A stretch of 64,000 bases of DNA from positions 462,071 to 526,070 of the forward strand of contig NZ_JAGGNW010000009.1 of the NCBI RefSeq assembly GCF_018614875.1, read 5' to 3'. A program made the position numbers and the translations under genes. This document shows, one piece after another, positions 9,168-18,470 of this stretch (the stretch's first letter is position 1; each line of letters opens with the position of its first letter). The notes under the pieces were generated by a model. It saw only the letters and a program-made list of their open reading frames with translations, was not told the origin of the DNA and did not search any database. Source of the stretch: Variovorax paradoxus. GTDB lineage: Bacteria; Pseudomonadota; Gammaproteobacteria; Burkholderiales; Burkholderiaceae_C.

Positions 9168-10160
9168 TCAGGGCTGGTAGCCGGATTTCTGGACAACGGG
9201 GGTCCACTGCGCCTTGTAGGCCTTGAGCATTGCAATCGTCTGCGCCTGCGTGCTCACCACGGGCGTCATGCCGGCGTCCTTGAACTTGCGCTGCGTGTCC
9301 GGGTCCTGCATGACTTCGCTGATGGTGGCGGCCAGGCGCTCGACCTTGGCCTTGGGCATGCTGGCCGGCGCGAAGAAGGTGTTCCAGCCGGTGGCGGCCA
9401 GGTCGAGGCCGGCTTCCTTGAAGGTCGGGATGTTCGGCGCGAAGGGCGAGCGCTTGTCGCCCGAAATCGCCAGGATGCGCAGCTTGCCGGCGGTGTGCTG
9501 CGGCAGCACCACGTCCTCGGTGTCCACGGAAATGGGCACCTGGCCGCCGATCAGGTCGTTCAGCAGCGGGGCCGAGCCGCGGTAGCCGATCACCTGCGTC
9601 TGCACCTTGGCCTTCTCGCCCACCATGAGGCCGAAGAAGTGCGGCAGGCTGCCGGTGGCCGGCACGCCCACGTTGGCCTGGTTGGGGTTGGCGCGCATCC
9701 ACGCCAGCAGGTGGTTCAGTTCGCGCACCGGCAGCGTGGGCGACACCGACAGCGCGAAGTTGTAGGTGTTGACGTGCGACACGGGCACGAAGTCGCGCTC
9801 GGCGTCGTAGTTGTTGTCCTTGAAGACAAGCGGCGCGACCACCATCACGGCCGGGTTGGCGAGCATCAGCACGTTCTGGCTGGCGGGCGTGTTCTTGACC
9901 TGCTGCGCCGCAAGACGGCCGCCCGCGCCGGGCTTGTTCTCGACGATCACCGGCACGCCCAGCCTGGCACCGAGCTTGTCGCCCACGATGCGCCCCACGC
10001 GGTCGGTGGCGCCGCCGGGGGCGTAGCCGACGATGATGTGCAGCGGCGTGTCGAAGGTCTGCGCGCTCGCGGTGGTGGCCGTGGCGGCGATGGATGCCAA
10101 GAAGCCGGCTGCGGCAAGCAGCGCGGCAAGGCGGCAGGTGATGGGGGTGGTCTTGGGCAT
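9168..10160 (-). CDS. Tripartite tricarboxylate transporter (Bug/TctC) binding protein
   Basis: This 330-residue protein has a Sec signal ending at ASAQ (about residue 34). It also has the Bug-family features IIVGYAPGGATDRVGRIV, ENKPGAGG and GYRGSAPLLNDLIGGQV. Bug proteins bind small carboxylates, amino acids or aromatic acids in the periplasm, some with TctAB permeases and some as sensors. No TctA or TctB gene is nearby. A strong AGGAGG site precedes the ATG. It sits between another Bug gene and the sulfatase gene, all in one direction, and is probably co-transcribed with them. Confidence 0.93.
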   Translation of the reverse strand: MPKTTPITCRLAALLAAAGFLASIAATATTASAQTFDTPLHIIVGYAPGGATDRVGRIVGDKLGARLGVPVIVENKPGAGGRLAAQQVKNTPASQNVLMLANPAVMVVAPLVFKDNNYDAERDFVPVSHVNTYNFALSVSPTLPVRELNHLLAWMRANPNQANVGVPATGSLPHFFGLMVGEKAKVQTQVIGYRGSAPLLNDLIGGQVPISVDTEDVVLPQHTAGKLRILAISGDKRSPFAPNIPTFKEAGLDLAATGWNTFFAPASMPKAKVERLAATISEVMQDPDTQRKFKDAGMTPVVSTQAQTIAMLKAYKAQWTPVVQKSGYQP

Positions 10161-10203
10161 GTCGGGGTTCCTCCTGGTTTCGGTCGTTCGTTCGTTCGGT
10201 TGT

Positions 10204-11196
10204 TCAGTCGTTGGCCTGGAAATTCACGGCCTTCATGATGCCCGCCCAGCGCGCGGTGTCCTCGTGCATGGTCTTCAGCAATGCGTCGCTGCCGTCGCCG
10301 AGCGGGTACATGCCGTTCTGCAGCAACTGCTGGCGCACCTCGCGCGCATTGACGGCGCGGGTGAACTCGGCGCGCAGCCTGTCGATGGTGGCCTGCGGCG
10401 TCTTGAGCGGCGCGTAGTAGGCGAACCAGGCGGTGGCCACCACGTCCTTGTAGCCGGCTTCGACGAAGCATGGCAGGTTGGGCATGAGCGGCGAGCGCTT
10501 CTCGCCGCTGGTGGCCAGCACCTTCACGCGGCCCGTGGGCAGCATCTGCTGCGCGCCGCCGACGGTGTCGAAGTACACGGGCACGGTGCCGCCCATCAGG
10601 TCCTGCCGCGCGGGTGTGGAGCCGCGGTAGGGCACGTGCACCATCTTCAGCCCGGCCGTGCGGTTGAGCATCTCGCCCAGAAAGTGCGAGGGCGTGCCGG
10701 CGCCGTAGGAGCCGAAGCTCAGCTTGTCGCCCTGCGCCCTGGCCCAGGCGATGAACTCGGCCAGCGTGTTGGCGGGCACGTCCTTGTGGACGGTCAGCGC
10801 CAGCTCGAATCGCGCCGCGTTGATGATCGGCACGAAATCCTTGAACGGGTCGTACGGGAGGCTGCGGTACGCGCTCGGGTACATGGTCATCATGCTGGCC
10901 GTTCCCAGCAGCAGCGTGTGGCCGTCGGGGGCGGCCGTCTTGACGGTTTCCGCCGCAATGCGGCCCGCCGCGCCCGCGCGGTTGTCGACGATGAGCGGGC
11001 CCAGCGCCTCGCGCACCTGCTGCGCGATGGCGCGCGTCAGCACGTCCTGCGTGCCGCCGGCGGGTACGCCGATCAGCACCTTGATCGGCTGGCCGGGCCT
11101 GAATGCCTGGGCATCGCGCGCGAGCGGCGCCAGGGCAAGCCCGCCCAGGGCGGCGAGTGCGCGGCGGCGGTCGAAAGCGGAAGAGGGCGTGGGCAT
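10204..11196 (-). CDS. Tripartite tricarboxylate transporter (Bug/TctC) binding protein
   Basis: This second Bug protein has 330 residues. An RRR-containing N-terminus (DRRRALAALGGLALAPL) with cleavage near DAQA suggests a Tat-like signal. The mature part has VLIGVPAGGTQDVLTRAI, DNRAGAAGR and VPYRGSTPARQDLMGG, matching the family. I start at the ATG after the proline/arginine-rich leader, because upstream sequence reads as non-coding promoter DNA facing the MarR gene. It is probably the first gene of the Bug-Bug-sulfatase unit and may be controlled by the divergent MarR regulator. Confidence 0.92.
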   Translation of the reverse strand: MPTPSSAFDRRRALAALGGLALAPLARDAQAFRPGQPIKVLIGVPAGGTQDVLTRAIAQQVREALGPLIVDNRAGAAGRIAAETVKTAAPDGHTLLLGTASMMTMYPSAYRSLPYDPFKDFVPIINAARFELALTVHKDVPANTLAEFIAWARAQGDKLSFGSYGAGTPSHFLGEMLNRTAGLKMVHVPYRGSTPARQDLMGGTVPVYFDTVGGAQQMLPTGRVKVLATSGEKRSPLMPNLPCFVEAGYKDVVATAWFAYYAPLKTPQATIDRLRAEFTRAVNAREVRQQLLQNGMYPLGDGSDALLKTMHEDTARWAGIMKAVNFQAND

Positions 11197-11264
11197 GGGG
11201 CGGTGTCTCGGGTTCTTCTCGGGTGGCGTTTGATCCCGGACGACTTTAGAGACGCTACATTCGA

Positions 11265-11277
11265 TTGATCTAATCAA
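11265..11277. promoter_or_regulatory. Perfect palindrome, candidate MarR operator
   Basis: TTGAT-CTA-ATCAA is a perfect 5-bp inverted repeat with a 3-base centre. It lies in the 103-base gap between the divergent Bug and MarR genes, 22 bases before the MarR ATG. Its size and symmetry match MarR-family sites. Binding by the adjacent regulator is inferred from position. Confidence 0.55.
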
Positions 11278-11299
11278 CCATCCCCCGGACTTACCCCCA

Positions 11300-11824
11300 A
11301 TGACCGCACCGCACCGCTCGCTGGACGACCTGCTGCTGTACCGGCTGTCGCGCTTGGTGGGGGTCGCGGGCGGCATGGTGATCCGCCTGTGCGAGGGCCG
11401 CTTCGGCATCACGCGGCGCGAATGGCGGCTGATTGCGGTGCTCGCGAGCCGTGGCGAACTGGGCTCCTCCCAGCTCGCCGAGCATGCCCAGCTCGATCGC
11501 GCCCGCACCTCGAAGGCTGTCGGTTCGCTGGTCGAGAAGCAACTGGTCTCGCGCGTGGCCCGCGCGGGCGACCGGCGGCAGGTACTGCTGGGCCTGACTG
11601 AGGCGGGGCAGGCGCTGTACGACGAGCTTTTTCCGCTGGTCACGACGATCAATGCCGAGTTGATGGAGGCCTTGAGCAAAGAGGACGCGGCGCGCCTCGA
11701 CGAATCCCTTCATCGCCTGCAGGCGCGGGCCGAGCGCATGGTGGAAGAGGCCGTGCTGCCCAAGGCGGACCGGGGCCGCCGCGGCGCGGGCGGCATCAGT
11801 CCACCTTCATCCCGGTCGCCTTGA
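11300..11824 (+). CDS. MarR-family transcriptional regulator
   Basis: The 174-residue protein has the MarR winged-helix core: ITRREWRLIAVLASRGELGSS, LAEHAQLDRARTSKAVGSL and the wing segment RAGDRRQVLLGLTEAG. MarR proteins are dimers that usually repress a divergent gene and release DNA on binding a phenolic or aromatic ligand. Here the divergent genes encode a Bug binding protein and a sulfatase. The last 29 bases overlap the end of the convergent third Bug gene, and the C-terminal tail (about 15 residues, Arg/Gly/Ser-rich) lies in this overlap. Confidence 0.9.
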   Translation: MTAPHRSLDDLLLYRLSRLVGVAGGMVIRLCEGRFGITRREWRLIAVLASRGELGSSQLAEHAQLDRARTSKAVGSLVEKQLVSRVARAGDRRQVLLGLTEAGQALYDELFPLVTTINAELMEALSKEDAARLDESLHRLQARAERMVEEAVLPKADRGRRGAGGISPPSSRSP

Positions 11825-12806
11825 CGATGCGGCCATAGCGCGCCTGGTTGGTGGCCAGGCGCTGCACCGCGGGGCCGCCGGTCTCGCCGAGCGGCACCAT
11901 GTCGAGCGAGGCCAGGCGCGACTTGATCTCGGGCAGGGCCAACGCTTTCTGCAGCGACTGGCGCAGCGTCTGCATCACCGGCTCGGGCGTGGCGGACGGC
12001 ACCATCGCGAGGTAGAGCACCTCGAACTCCAGGTCCTTGAGGCCGAGTTCGCCCACCGTGGGCACCTCGGGCAGCAGCGGCGAGCGCTGGCGGCCGGTCA
12101 CGGCCAGCGCGCGCAGCTTGCCGGCCTGCAGCTGCGGCAGCAGGCCGGGCGTGGCGAGGATGCCGGCCTGCACCTCGCCCGAGAGCATGGCCATCACGGC
12201 CGGCGCATTGCCCTTGTAGGGCACGTGCGTGATCTTCGCGCCGGTCGCGCTGGAGAAGATCTCGGCCGCAAGATGCCCGGGGCTGCCGTTGCCGGCGGAG
12301 CCGAAGGTGGCGGCTTCGGTCTTGGCCTGCGCGATGAAATCCGGCAGCGTCCTGGCCTTCACGGACGGCGCGACACCGAAGCTCAGGCCCGACGAGCTGA
12401 AGACCATCAGCGGCTTCAGGTCCTTGGCCGGGAAGGGCATCGACGCGTACAGGTGCGGGTTGATGGTGAAGGTGCTGTCGATGCTCAGCAGCACGGTGTA
12501 GCCATCGGCCGGGCTCTTGGCCACCAGGTCGGCGCCGATGTTGCCGCCCGCGCCGGGCCGGTTGTCGACGACGAAGGGCTGCTCGAGTTCCTTCTGCAGC
12601 ACGTCGCCGAGCGCACGGCCCAGGATGTCGAGCGGGCCGCCGGCCGGGAAGTTGGTGATGAACTTCACCGGCTTGGCGGGGTAGGCCGCGTCGGCCTGCG
12701 CGGCCGGGCTGCCGAGGGCGAGGGAAAGCGCCGTGCAGGCGGCGGTGGCAAGGGCCAGGCGGCGCGATGCGCCCGGGGCGTTCTTCTTCGAGAAACCGGT
12801 GGTCAT
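11796..12806 (-). CDS. Tripartite tricarboxylate transporter (Bug/TctC) binding protein
   Basis: The third Bug protein of the cluster has 336 residues, a signal ending near AQADA and family motifs FITNFPAGGPLDILGRAL, DNRPGAGGNIGADLVA and VPYKGNAPAVMAML. An AAGGAGAC ribosome site precedes the ATG. It is divergent from a LysR gene and convergent with the MarR gene, so it forms its own unit, probably under the LysR regulator. No permease partners are present. Its ligand is not predictable from the sequence alone. Confidence 0.93.
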   Translation of the reverse strand: MTTGFSKKNAPGASRRLALATAACTALSLALGSPAAQADAAYPAKPVKFITNFPAGGPLDILGRALGDVLQKELEQPFVVDNRPGAGGNIGADLVAKSPADGYTVLLSIDSTFTINPHLYASMPFPAKDLKPLMVFSSSGLSFGVAPSVKARTLPDFIAQAKTEAATFGSAGNGSPGHLAAEIFSSATGAKITHVPYKGNAPAVMAMLSGEVQAGILATPGLLPQLQAGKLRALAVTGRQRSPLLPEVPTVGELGLKDLEFEVLYLAMVPSATPEPVMQTLRQSLQKALALPEIKSRLASLDMVPLGETGGPAVQRLATNQARYGRIVKATGMKVD

Positions 12807-12932
12807 GTCTTTGCTTGTCTCCTTAATCGACGGCCACTCTAGAAGGCAGAAGCGCCTTGCACAACTGAAAGCTCTTCTGCCAGCTATTCCATCTGGTTAT
12901 ATTTGAATGGCCGCCCCACAGGGAAGACACGC

Positions 12933-13898
12933 ATGTCAGCCATGAACTTTGCGCGCCTCAAGCTGCGCCACCTGCAATGCCTCGTGATGGTGGCGCAGGA
13001 GCGCAACCTCGTGCGTGCGGGCAAGGCCCTGTCGCTCACCCAGCCCGCGGTGTCCAAGACCATCGCCGAGCTGGAAGAGATCGTCGGCCGCCAGCTGCTT
13101 CTGCGCCGCCGCCGCGGCGTCGAGCTCACGCCGGCGGCAGAGGTGCTGGTGCGCCATGCCGTCTCCGCGCTGCGCGGACTGCGCGAAGGCATGGGCCTGG
13201 CCATGGACCAGCCCGAAGCCGACCAACTGCGCGTGGCCGTGGGCGCCTTGCCGAACACGGCGGCCAACCTGCTGCCCGAGGCCGTCGCGCGGCTGAACGC
13301 ATCGCACCCCGCGATGCGCGTGCGCGTGGTGAGCGGCACCAATGCGCAGCTCATGACGCAACTGCGCCAGGGCGAGATCGACCTCGTGTTCGGGCGCCTC
13401 GCACAGGCCTCGGCGATGGCCGACCTGGCGTTCGAGCAGCTCTACAGCGAACCGCTGCTGCTGGTGGTGCGCCCCGGCCATCCGCTCGCGGCGCGGCGCA
13501 GGCCCAGGCTCGATGCGCTGGCCGCGCATCCGCTGGTGCTGCCCGTGTCGGGCACCCTGATCCGGCACACGGCCGATGCCTTCCTGATCGCGCAGGGCAT
13601 GGCGCTGCCCAACCGGCTGGTGGAGGCGACGGACACGAGCTTCGTGGTCGGGCTGCTGCAGCGCTCCGACGCGGTCTGGTTCGCGCCGCAGGGTGCCGTC
13701 GAGGGCTTTATTGCACAGGGCGCGCTGAAGCGCGTGGCCGTGGACACATCGAGCACCGTTGGGCCGGTGGGCTTCACGGTGCGGCGCGGCGATGAAGCGG
13801 GCGAGGGCGCGCGGCTGCTGGTCGAGGTGATCCGCGCGATTGTCGCGGCCGCGGCGCGCGGGGGCCGGGCCGGTGCCAGACTCGGGCATTCCGCATGA
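12933..13898 (+). CDS. LysR-family transcriptional regulator
   Basis: The chosen ATG has a GGGAAG ribosome site seven bases upstream and gives 321 residues; an in-frame TTG at 12903 is less likely. Residues 8-70 form the LysR helix-turn-helix (RLKLRHLQCLVMVAQERN, then SLTQPAVSKTIAELEEIVG), followed by an effector domain (VAVGALPNTAANLLPEAV). The binding domain resembles the GbpR/PcaQ branch, which responds to aromatic acids or sugars. It is divergent from a Bug binding-protein gene. Its stop overlaps the start of the DUF418 gene by four bases. Confidence 0.9.
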   Translation: MSAMNFARLKLRHLQCLVMVAQERNLVRAGKALSLTQPAVSKTIAELEEIVGRQLLLRRRRGVELTPAAEVLVRHAVSALRGLREGMGLAMDQPEADQLRVAVGALPNTAANLLPEAVARLNASHPAMRVRVVSGTNAQLMTQLRQGEIDLVFGRLAQASAMADLAFEQLYSEPLLLVVRPGHPLAARRRPRLDALAAHPLVLPVSGTLIRHTADAFLIAQGMALPNRLVEATDTSFVVGLLQRSDAVWFAPQGAVEGFIAQGALKRVAVDTSSTVGPVGFTVRRGDEAGEGARLLVEVIRAIVAAAARGGRAGARLGHSA

Positions 13899-15160
13899 AC
13901 ACTTCTTCGAAAGACATGGCGCTCCACGACCCTTCCACGCAGGCCACGGACGGCGCCTCGAACGAGCGCCAGCAAATGGTCGATGCGCTCCGCGGCTTCG
14001 CGCTGCTGGGCATCCTGGTGGTCAACATCGCCAGCTTCGCATCGACGTATTACGCGCTGGGCGTTCCCGATCCGATGAGCGCCTCGCTGGCCGACCGCTG
14101 CGCCTCGTTCGTCCGGACCCTTGTGTTCGAGAACAAGTTCTACCTGCTGTTCTCGTTCCTGTTCGGCTACAGCTTCACGCTGCAGATGCGGGCCGCGGAG
14201 CGCGACGGTAAGCCCTTCGTGCCGCGCATGGTGCGTCGGCACGTTGCCTTGTGGGTCATCGGCGTGGCGCATGCCGTGCTGCTCTATTACGGCGACATCC
14301 TCACCGTGTACGCGGTGCTGGGCGCCGTGCTGCTCATGCTTCGGCGGCGCGGTGACGTGTTCCTGGCGTGTGCGGCCATCGGGCTGGTGCTGCTCACGTC
14401 GTTGTTGTGGGCCGGCGTCGGCCACATGTATACGCAGGTGGATATGCTGATGGCAACGCAGGCGGCGTACGCCGAGGCCGCCGCGGCGCTGGCCGCCTAC
14501 CGCGCCACGCCGGCCATGGTGGTCGTGCAGCACTTGCGCGATCTCTCGCAGACCTGGTGGATCACGGGACTGGTGCAGGCGCCGGAGGCGCTGGCCATGT
14601 TCTTTGCGGGGTTCATTGCCGGCAGGCGCGGGCTCCTCGCGCACGTCGAAGCGCATCGCAGCCTGTTGCGGCGGGTGCTGTCGTGGGGCCTCGCCATCGG
14701 CTTGCCGGGGGCGCTGGTCTATGCCTTTCCAATGCTGCGCTCGAACGACACGGTGCGCGAGATCCAGGGCCTTTCGGTCACCCTGCTGACGGCGCCATTC
14801 TTGTCTGCTGCGTACGCGGCCGGCATGCTGCTCGTGTTCCAGCGCGGGCGCGGCCGGCTGTTGGCACAGCTGCTGGCGCCGGCGGGGCGCATGGCGCTGT
14901 CGAACTACCTGCTGCAGTCGCTGGTCTGCGCATGGATCTTTCTGGCCTACGGGCTGCGGTGGATCGGCACCATCGGCCCGCTCGCGGCCACGGCCATCGC
15001 CTTCGCGATCTTCGCGTGCCAGCTGGTGCTGAGCCGCTGGTGGATGCGCCACTTCGCCTACGGTCCGGTGGAGTGGCTGCTGCGGGCGTTCACCAACCTA
15101 CGGCTTCCGCCGATGCGCCGTCGGCGCCAGGTGGATCAGCGCGGCGGCACGGCTTCCTGA
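13895..15160 (+). CDS. DUF418-family (YeiB-like) membrane protein
   Basis: The 421-residue protein begins with a soluble 30-residue segment. The family signature follows (MVDALRGFALLGILVVNI), then about ten hydrophobic helices. The DUF418 domain lies in the C-terminal half (GRMALSNYLLQSL and later helices). The family is related to acyltransferase-3-like integral membrane proteins, but its biochemical role is not established. The start overlaps the LysR stop (ATGA), so translation is probably coupled to that gene. The last 25 bases overlap the end of the convergent MscS gene. Confidence 0.88.
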   Translation: MNTSSKDMALHDPSTQATDGASNERQQMVDALRGFALLGILVVNIASFASTYYALGVPDPMSASLADRCASFVRTLVFENKFYLLFSFLFGYSFTLQMRAAERDGKPFVPRMVRRHVALWVIGVAHAVLLYYGDILTVYAVLGAVLLMLRRRGDVFLACAAIGLVLLTSLLWAGVGHMYTQVDMLMATQAAYAEAAAALAAYRATPAMVVVQHLRDLSQTWWITGLVQAPEALAMFFAGFIAGRRGLLAHVEAHRSLLRRVLSWGLAIGLPGALVYAFPMLRSNDTVREIQGLSVTLLTAPFLSAAYAAGMLLVFQRGRGRLLAQLLAPAGRMALSNYLLQSLVCAWIFLAYGLRWIGTIGPLAATAIAFAIFACQLVLSRWWMRHFAYGPVEWLLRAFTNLRLPPMRRRRQVDQRGGTAS

Positions 15161-16230
15161 GCCATCGGGCTTTCCGCGCGGGCAGGCTGCATGCCCTCGC
15201 TCTCGATGCGCATCTTCGGCAGGAACTGCGGATACTCCCGCTGCATGAAGCCGATGAGCCCTTCGCGCACCTTGCAGCGCAGGTCGAAGGCAAGGCTCGA
15301 AGTGGCCGCGGTGCAGAGCACGCGGACCTGCATGCTGCGCTCGGTGGCGTCGGTCACCTGCAGGTTGAAGAAGCGGCCGTCCCACTCCGGCGCCGCCTTC
15401 ACGATGCGTTCGACCTCTTCGCGCAGCGGCGCCATCGGCATGCCGTAGTCGACATGGATGAAGACCGAGCCGAGCAATTGCGACGAATGGCGCGTCCAGT
15501 TCTGGAACGGCTTTTCGATGAAGTAGCTGAGCGGCAGGATCAGGCGCCGGTCGTCCCAGATCTTCAGCACCACGAAGGTGCCCGTGATCTCCTCGACGCG
15601 GCCCCATTCGCCCTCGACCACCAGCACGTCGTCGATGCGGATGGGCTGGGCCAGCGCAATCTGCAGCCCGGCGATCAGGTTGCTGAACACCGGCTTGGCG
15701 GCCAGGCCGGCCACGATGCCGATCACGCCCGCGGAGGCCAGCAGGCTGGCGCCGACCTGGCGCGCGCCGGGAAAGGTCATGAGCATCATCGCGCCGCCGG
15801 CCACCAGCACCACCGACATGGCCGTGCGCGCCAGCACGCGCGTCTGGGTGAGCACGCGGCGCGCCTGCAGGTTGTCGGCAATATCGGACGGATGCTGCGC
15901 GAGCACGCCGTCGGCAAAGCCGCTGATGGCCCTCACCGCGAGCCAGGTGGTCGCGGCAATCAGCAGCAGGCCGTTGAAATGCCGCACGCTGCCGAGGAAG
16001 CGCAGGTCCTCGGGCGCCGCCTGGAAGATGAGCAGCAGCGCCACCAGCGGCAGCACGAGCCGCGCCGGCGCGTTGCAGTTGATCACCATCGCGTGCACCG
16101 CGGGTGCGGGGCGGGTGATCCGTTTCAGCACGAGGCCGCCGAGGCGGTGGACCAGGAGAGCGAGCGGGACGGCGACGAGGACGGCAATCCAGGGGCCGAA
16201 CCACGGATGGGCAAGTATCTCTTGGGTCAT
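15136..16230 (-). CDS. Small-conductance mechanosensitive channel family protein
   Basis: The 364-residue membrane protein has N-terminal helices, then the MscS pore and beta domain: a Gly/Ala-rich pore helix (SAGVIGIVAGLAAKPVFSNL), the RIDDVLVVEGEWGRVEEIT segment and the WDDRRLILPLSYF beta region. Members open under membrane tension and release solutes. Its ATG shares one base with the stop of the upstream FUSC gene (TGATG), which indicates coupled translation. Both proteins act in envelope stress or solute efflux, so the pairing is sensible. Confidence 0.92.
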   Translation of the reverse strand: MTQEILAHPWFGPWIAVLVAVPLALLVHRLGGLVLKRITRPAPAVHAMVINCNAPARLVLPLVALLLIFQAAPEDLRFLGSVRHFNGLLLIAATTWLAVRAISGFADGVLAQHPSDIADNLQARRVLTQTRVLARTAMSVVLVAGGAMMLMTFPGARQVGASLLASAGVIGIVAGLAAKPVFSNLIAGLQIALAQPIRIDDVLVVEGEWGRVEEITGTFVVLKIWDDRRLILPLSYFIEKPFQNWTRHSSQLLGSVFIHVDYGMPMAPLREEVERIVKAAPEWDGRFFNLQVTDATERSMQVRVLCTAATSSLAFDLRCKVREGLIGFMQREYPQFLPKMRIESEGMQPARAESPMAQEAVPPR

Positions 16231-18470
16231 CAGGCGGTGGTTGTCGTCGCTTGTGTTGTCTCGTTCACGGGTTGAAGGATTCGCGCCGCGTCGTCGCGCA
16301 GCTGCGTCGAGAGGGCCGTGGCCAGGTCGAGACGGCGCAGCAGCCAGGGGCTGATGTCGTTGTCGAACGGGTCGGGCAGGGGAATCGGGCCGCCCACGGC
16401 CGTGGAGGCGGTGCTTTCGGGGAGCGACGGGCCGGTGGTCGGCGCGCTGCCGATGGCGGCCTCGATGCGCTGCGCCGTGCGTGCGAGCGGGCCTTCGATC
16501 TCGGCGGCCGTGAGCCGGTCGCGCCGCAGCACGAGCATCGATTTGACGGCGCTGAGCTGGGCCAGCAACTGGTAGCTGTGCGCCTGCAGGTGCTCGAGCG
16601 GCTCCAGCGGCGGCCGCACCGCGCGCGGCTCCGACAGCGAGCGCTGCGTGGCCTGCACCAGGGCCGAGAGGCTGTCGTAGGCCTCGCGGCGCGCGAGCCG
16701 CCATTCGAGCTCGGGGCTGCTGTCGACGGCCTGCAGCTGGCCGAGGCCGAGCGCCAGCCGTGCATGGCGCGCCTGCGCGGTGAGCGTGCGCGCCACCAGC
16801 GCCGGAATCTGCCCGCGCTCCCAGGAGGGCAGCACGTAGCAGAAGCCCCAGGCCAGCGCGGCGCCGATCAGCGTGTCGGCAATGCGTTCGAACAGCGCGA
16901 AGATGGGCGCGGCGCCGGTATTGAGCATGTGCGCCTGCACCAGGCCCAGCACCGTGGCCGCCACCGCCGTGATGAGATAGCGCCGCACCGCAAAGCTGTG
17001 CGCGATGGCCTGCGACACCGTGACGATGGCCAGCAGCATCAGCGGCGACGGATGCGCGGAGAGCAGGCCCACCGCGAGCACGCTGCCCAGCAGCGTGCCG
17101 GCGACGCGGCTGTTGCGCCGCTCCAGTGTTTGCGAAAGGCTGCCGCGCAGCACCACCACGATGGTCAGCAGGATCCAGTAGTCGTGCGAACCCCAGGGCA
17201 GCGACACCGCAATGGTGTAGCCGGCCGCAATGGCCAGTGCCGCGCGAATGGCGTGGCGCAAGGGCGGTGCGTCCCAGCGCCACAGTGCGAGAAAGGGCCG
17301 CAGCGACCAGTCGGTCGGGCTCACGAACATCTGCCAGTTGGCGCGCACCACCGCAAGGTCGGGTTCGGCATCGCCGCGCGCCATGGCCGACAGGCGCAGC
17401 ACCTCGTCGTTGATGTGGCCGATGCGGCTGGCAAGGCCGCGCGCGAGCATGGCGGCATTGGGGCCCGGCAGGCCATGGCTCGGCGCGTGGTCTTCGCCCG
17501 AAAGATGAATCGACGCGAGCCGCGGCCGCCGGTCGGCCACCGCCTCGGGCTGGCGGCCCATCAGCAGCGCGTCGCCGAGCGCGGTGGTGTCGTCGGCCAG
17601 TTCCTCGAGCACGCGGCGCATCTCGATGAGCGCGCCGGCATGCGCGGGATGGCTCTTGAGCGCGTCCAGGTCGAGCTCGCTCGCGAGCAATTGGTCGCGC
17701 ATCTCGAGCACGATCACCAGCATGGCGGCCAGCCGCTGCCGGCGCGGGATGCGCGGCGATTCGAGCACGATGTCGCGCGTGGCCTGCAGCTGGTCGGCCA
17801 GCGCGGCCTGCTCGCGCAGCAGCCGGCCCAGCAGGGGCGCGGGGGTTTCGCGGATGTCGCTGGTGTCGTCGCGCGGGGTGAACTGGCTGGCCTCGGTGCG
17901 CATCAGCGCGGCCAGCGAATACAGCACGTCCGAGATCGACTGCACGCGAAAGCGCGAATTCAGCGCATGGTTGGCGAGCGTGGCCCAGATCACGTAGAGC
18001 CCGGCGCCGATGCCGAAGTGCCAGCTGCGTTCGAGCGCCTCGGCCATGCCGCTCGGCGCGGGCGTGGCCATCGAGAAGATCATCGAGAACATCACCGCGA
18101 TGGCAATGGGGATGCCCCGCTTGCCCCACGCCATGGCCAGGAAGGCGACGAAGGTGGCGGGCACCAGCACCAGGCCAAGGCGGATCGGCGCGGCGTGCAG
18201 CAGCTGCACGAAGAAGAACAGCGGGAGCCCGATCAGCGGGGCCGGCAGCATCTGGAAGAACTTGCCGCGGCGCGGCCCGGGCAGGTCGGGCGGGGCCGTG
18301 ACGATCACGCCCACCGCGGCCGCCGAAGCCGCGATGGCGCCGAGCCACAGGTGCACGCCGGCCGAGATGACGAGCAGGCCGAGCGCAACGGTGAGGCCGC
18401 TGGCGACGTACTGGCTCAGCGCGATGCGCAGCGCCGCACGGAACCGGAGGGCGGCACCTGGCCCCTGCAT
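16230..18470 (-). CDS. FUSC-family membrane protein (YccS/aromatic acid exporter-like)
   Basis: This 746-residue protein has two hydrophobic blocks, residues about 15-190 and about 400-520, each with several helices. They are separated and followed by helical cytosolic regions, as in YccS and AaeB. The fusaric-acid-resistance-like signature is in the second block (LPWGSHDYWILLTIVVVLRG). Relatives export aromatic carboxylates. The ATG overlaps the stop of the IMPase gene by one base and its own stop overlaps the MscS start. No membrane-fusion or outer-membrane partner is adjacent. Confidence 0.9.
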   Translation of the reverse strand: MQGPGAALRFRAALRIALSQYVASGLTVALGLLVISAGVHLWLGAIAASAAAVGVIVTAPPDLPGPRRGKFFQMLPAPLIGLPLFFFVQLLHAAPIRLGLVLVPATFVAFLAMAWGKRGIPIAIAVMFSMIFSMATPAPSGMAEALERSWHFGIGAGLYVIWATLANHALNSRFRVQSISDVLYSLAALMRTEASQFTPRDDTSDIRETPAPLLGRLLREQAALADQLQATRDIVLESPRIPRRQRLAAMLVIVLEMRDQLLASELDLDALKSHPAHAGALIEMRRVLEELADDTTALGDALLMGRQPEAVADRRPRLASIHLSGEDHAPSHGLPGPNAAMLARGLASRIGHINDEVLRLSAMARGDAEPDLAVVRANWQMFVSPTDWSLRPFLALWRWDAPPLRHAIRAALAIAAGYTIAVSLPWGSHDYWILLTIVVVLRGSLSQTLERRNSRVAGTLLGSVLAVGLLSAHPSPLMLLAIVTVSQAIAHSFAVRRYLITAVAATVLGLVQAHMLNTGAAPIFALFERIADTLIGAALAWGFCYVLPSWERGQIPALVARTLTAQARHARLALGLGQLQAVDSSPELEWRLARREAYDSLSALVQATQRSLSEPRAVRPPLEPLEHLQAHSYQLLAQLSAVKSMLVLRRDRLTAAEIEGPLARTAQRIEAAIGSAPTTGPSLPESTASTAVGGPIPLPDPFDNDISPWLLRRLDLATALSTQLRDDAARILQPVNETTQATTTTA

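Noticed and set aside
12886..12900. Possible LysR box before the second LysR gene
   Set aside because: Only CCA-TC-TGG is symmetric, and the flanks do not pair. It is too weak to call.
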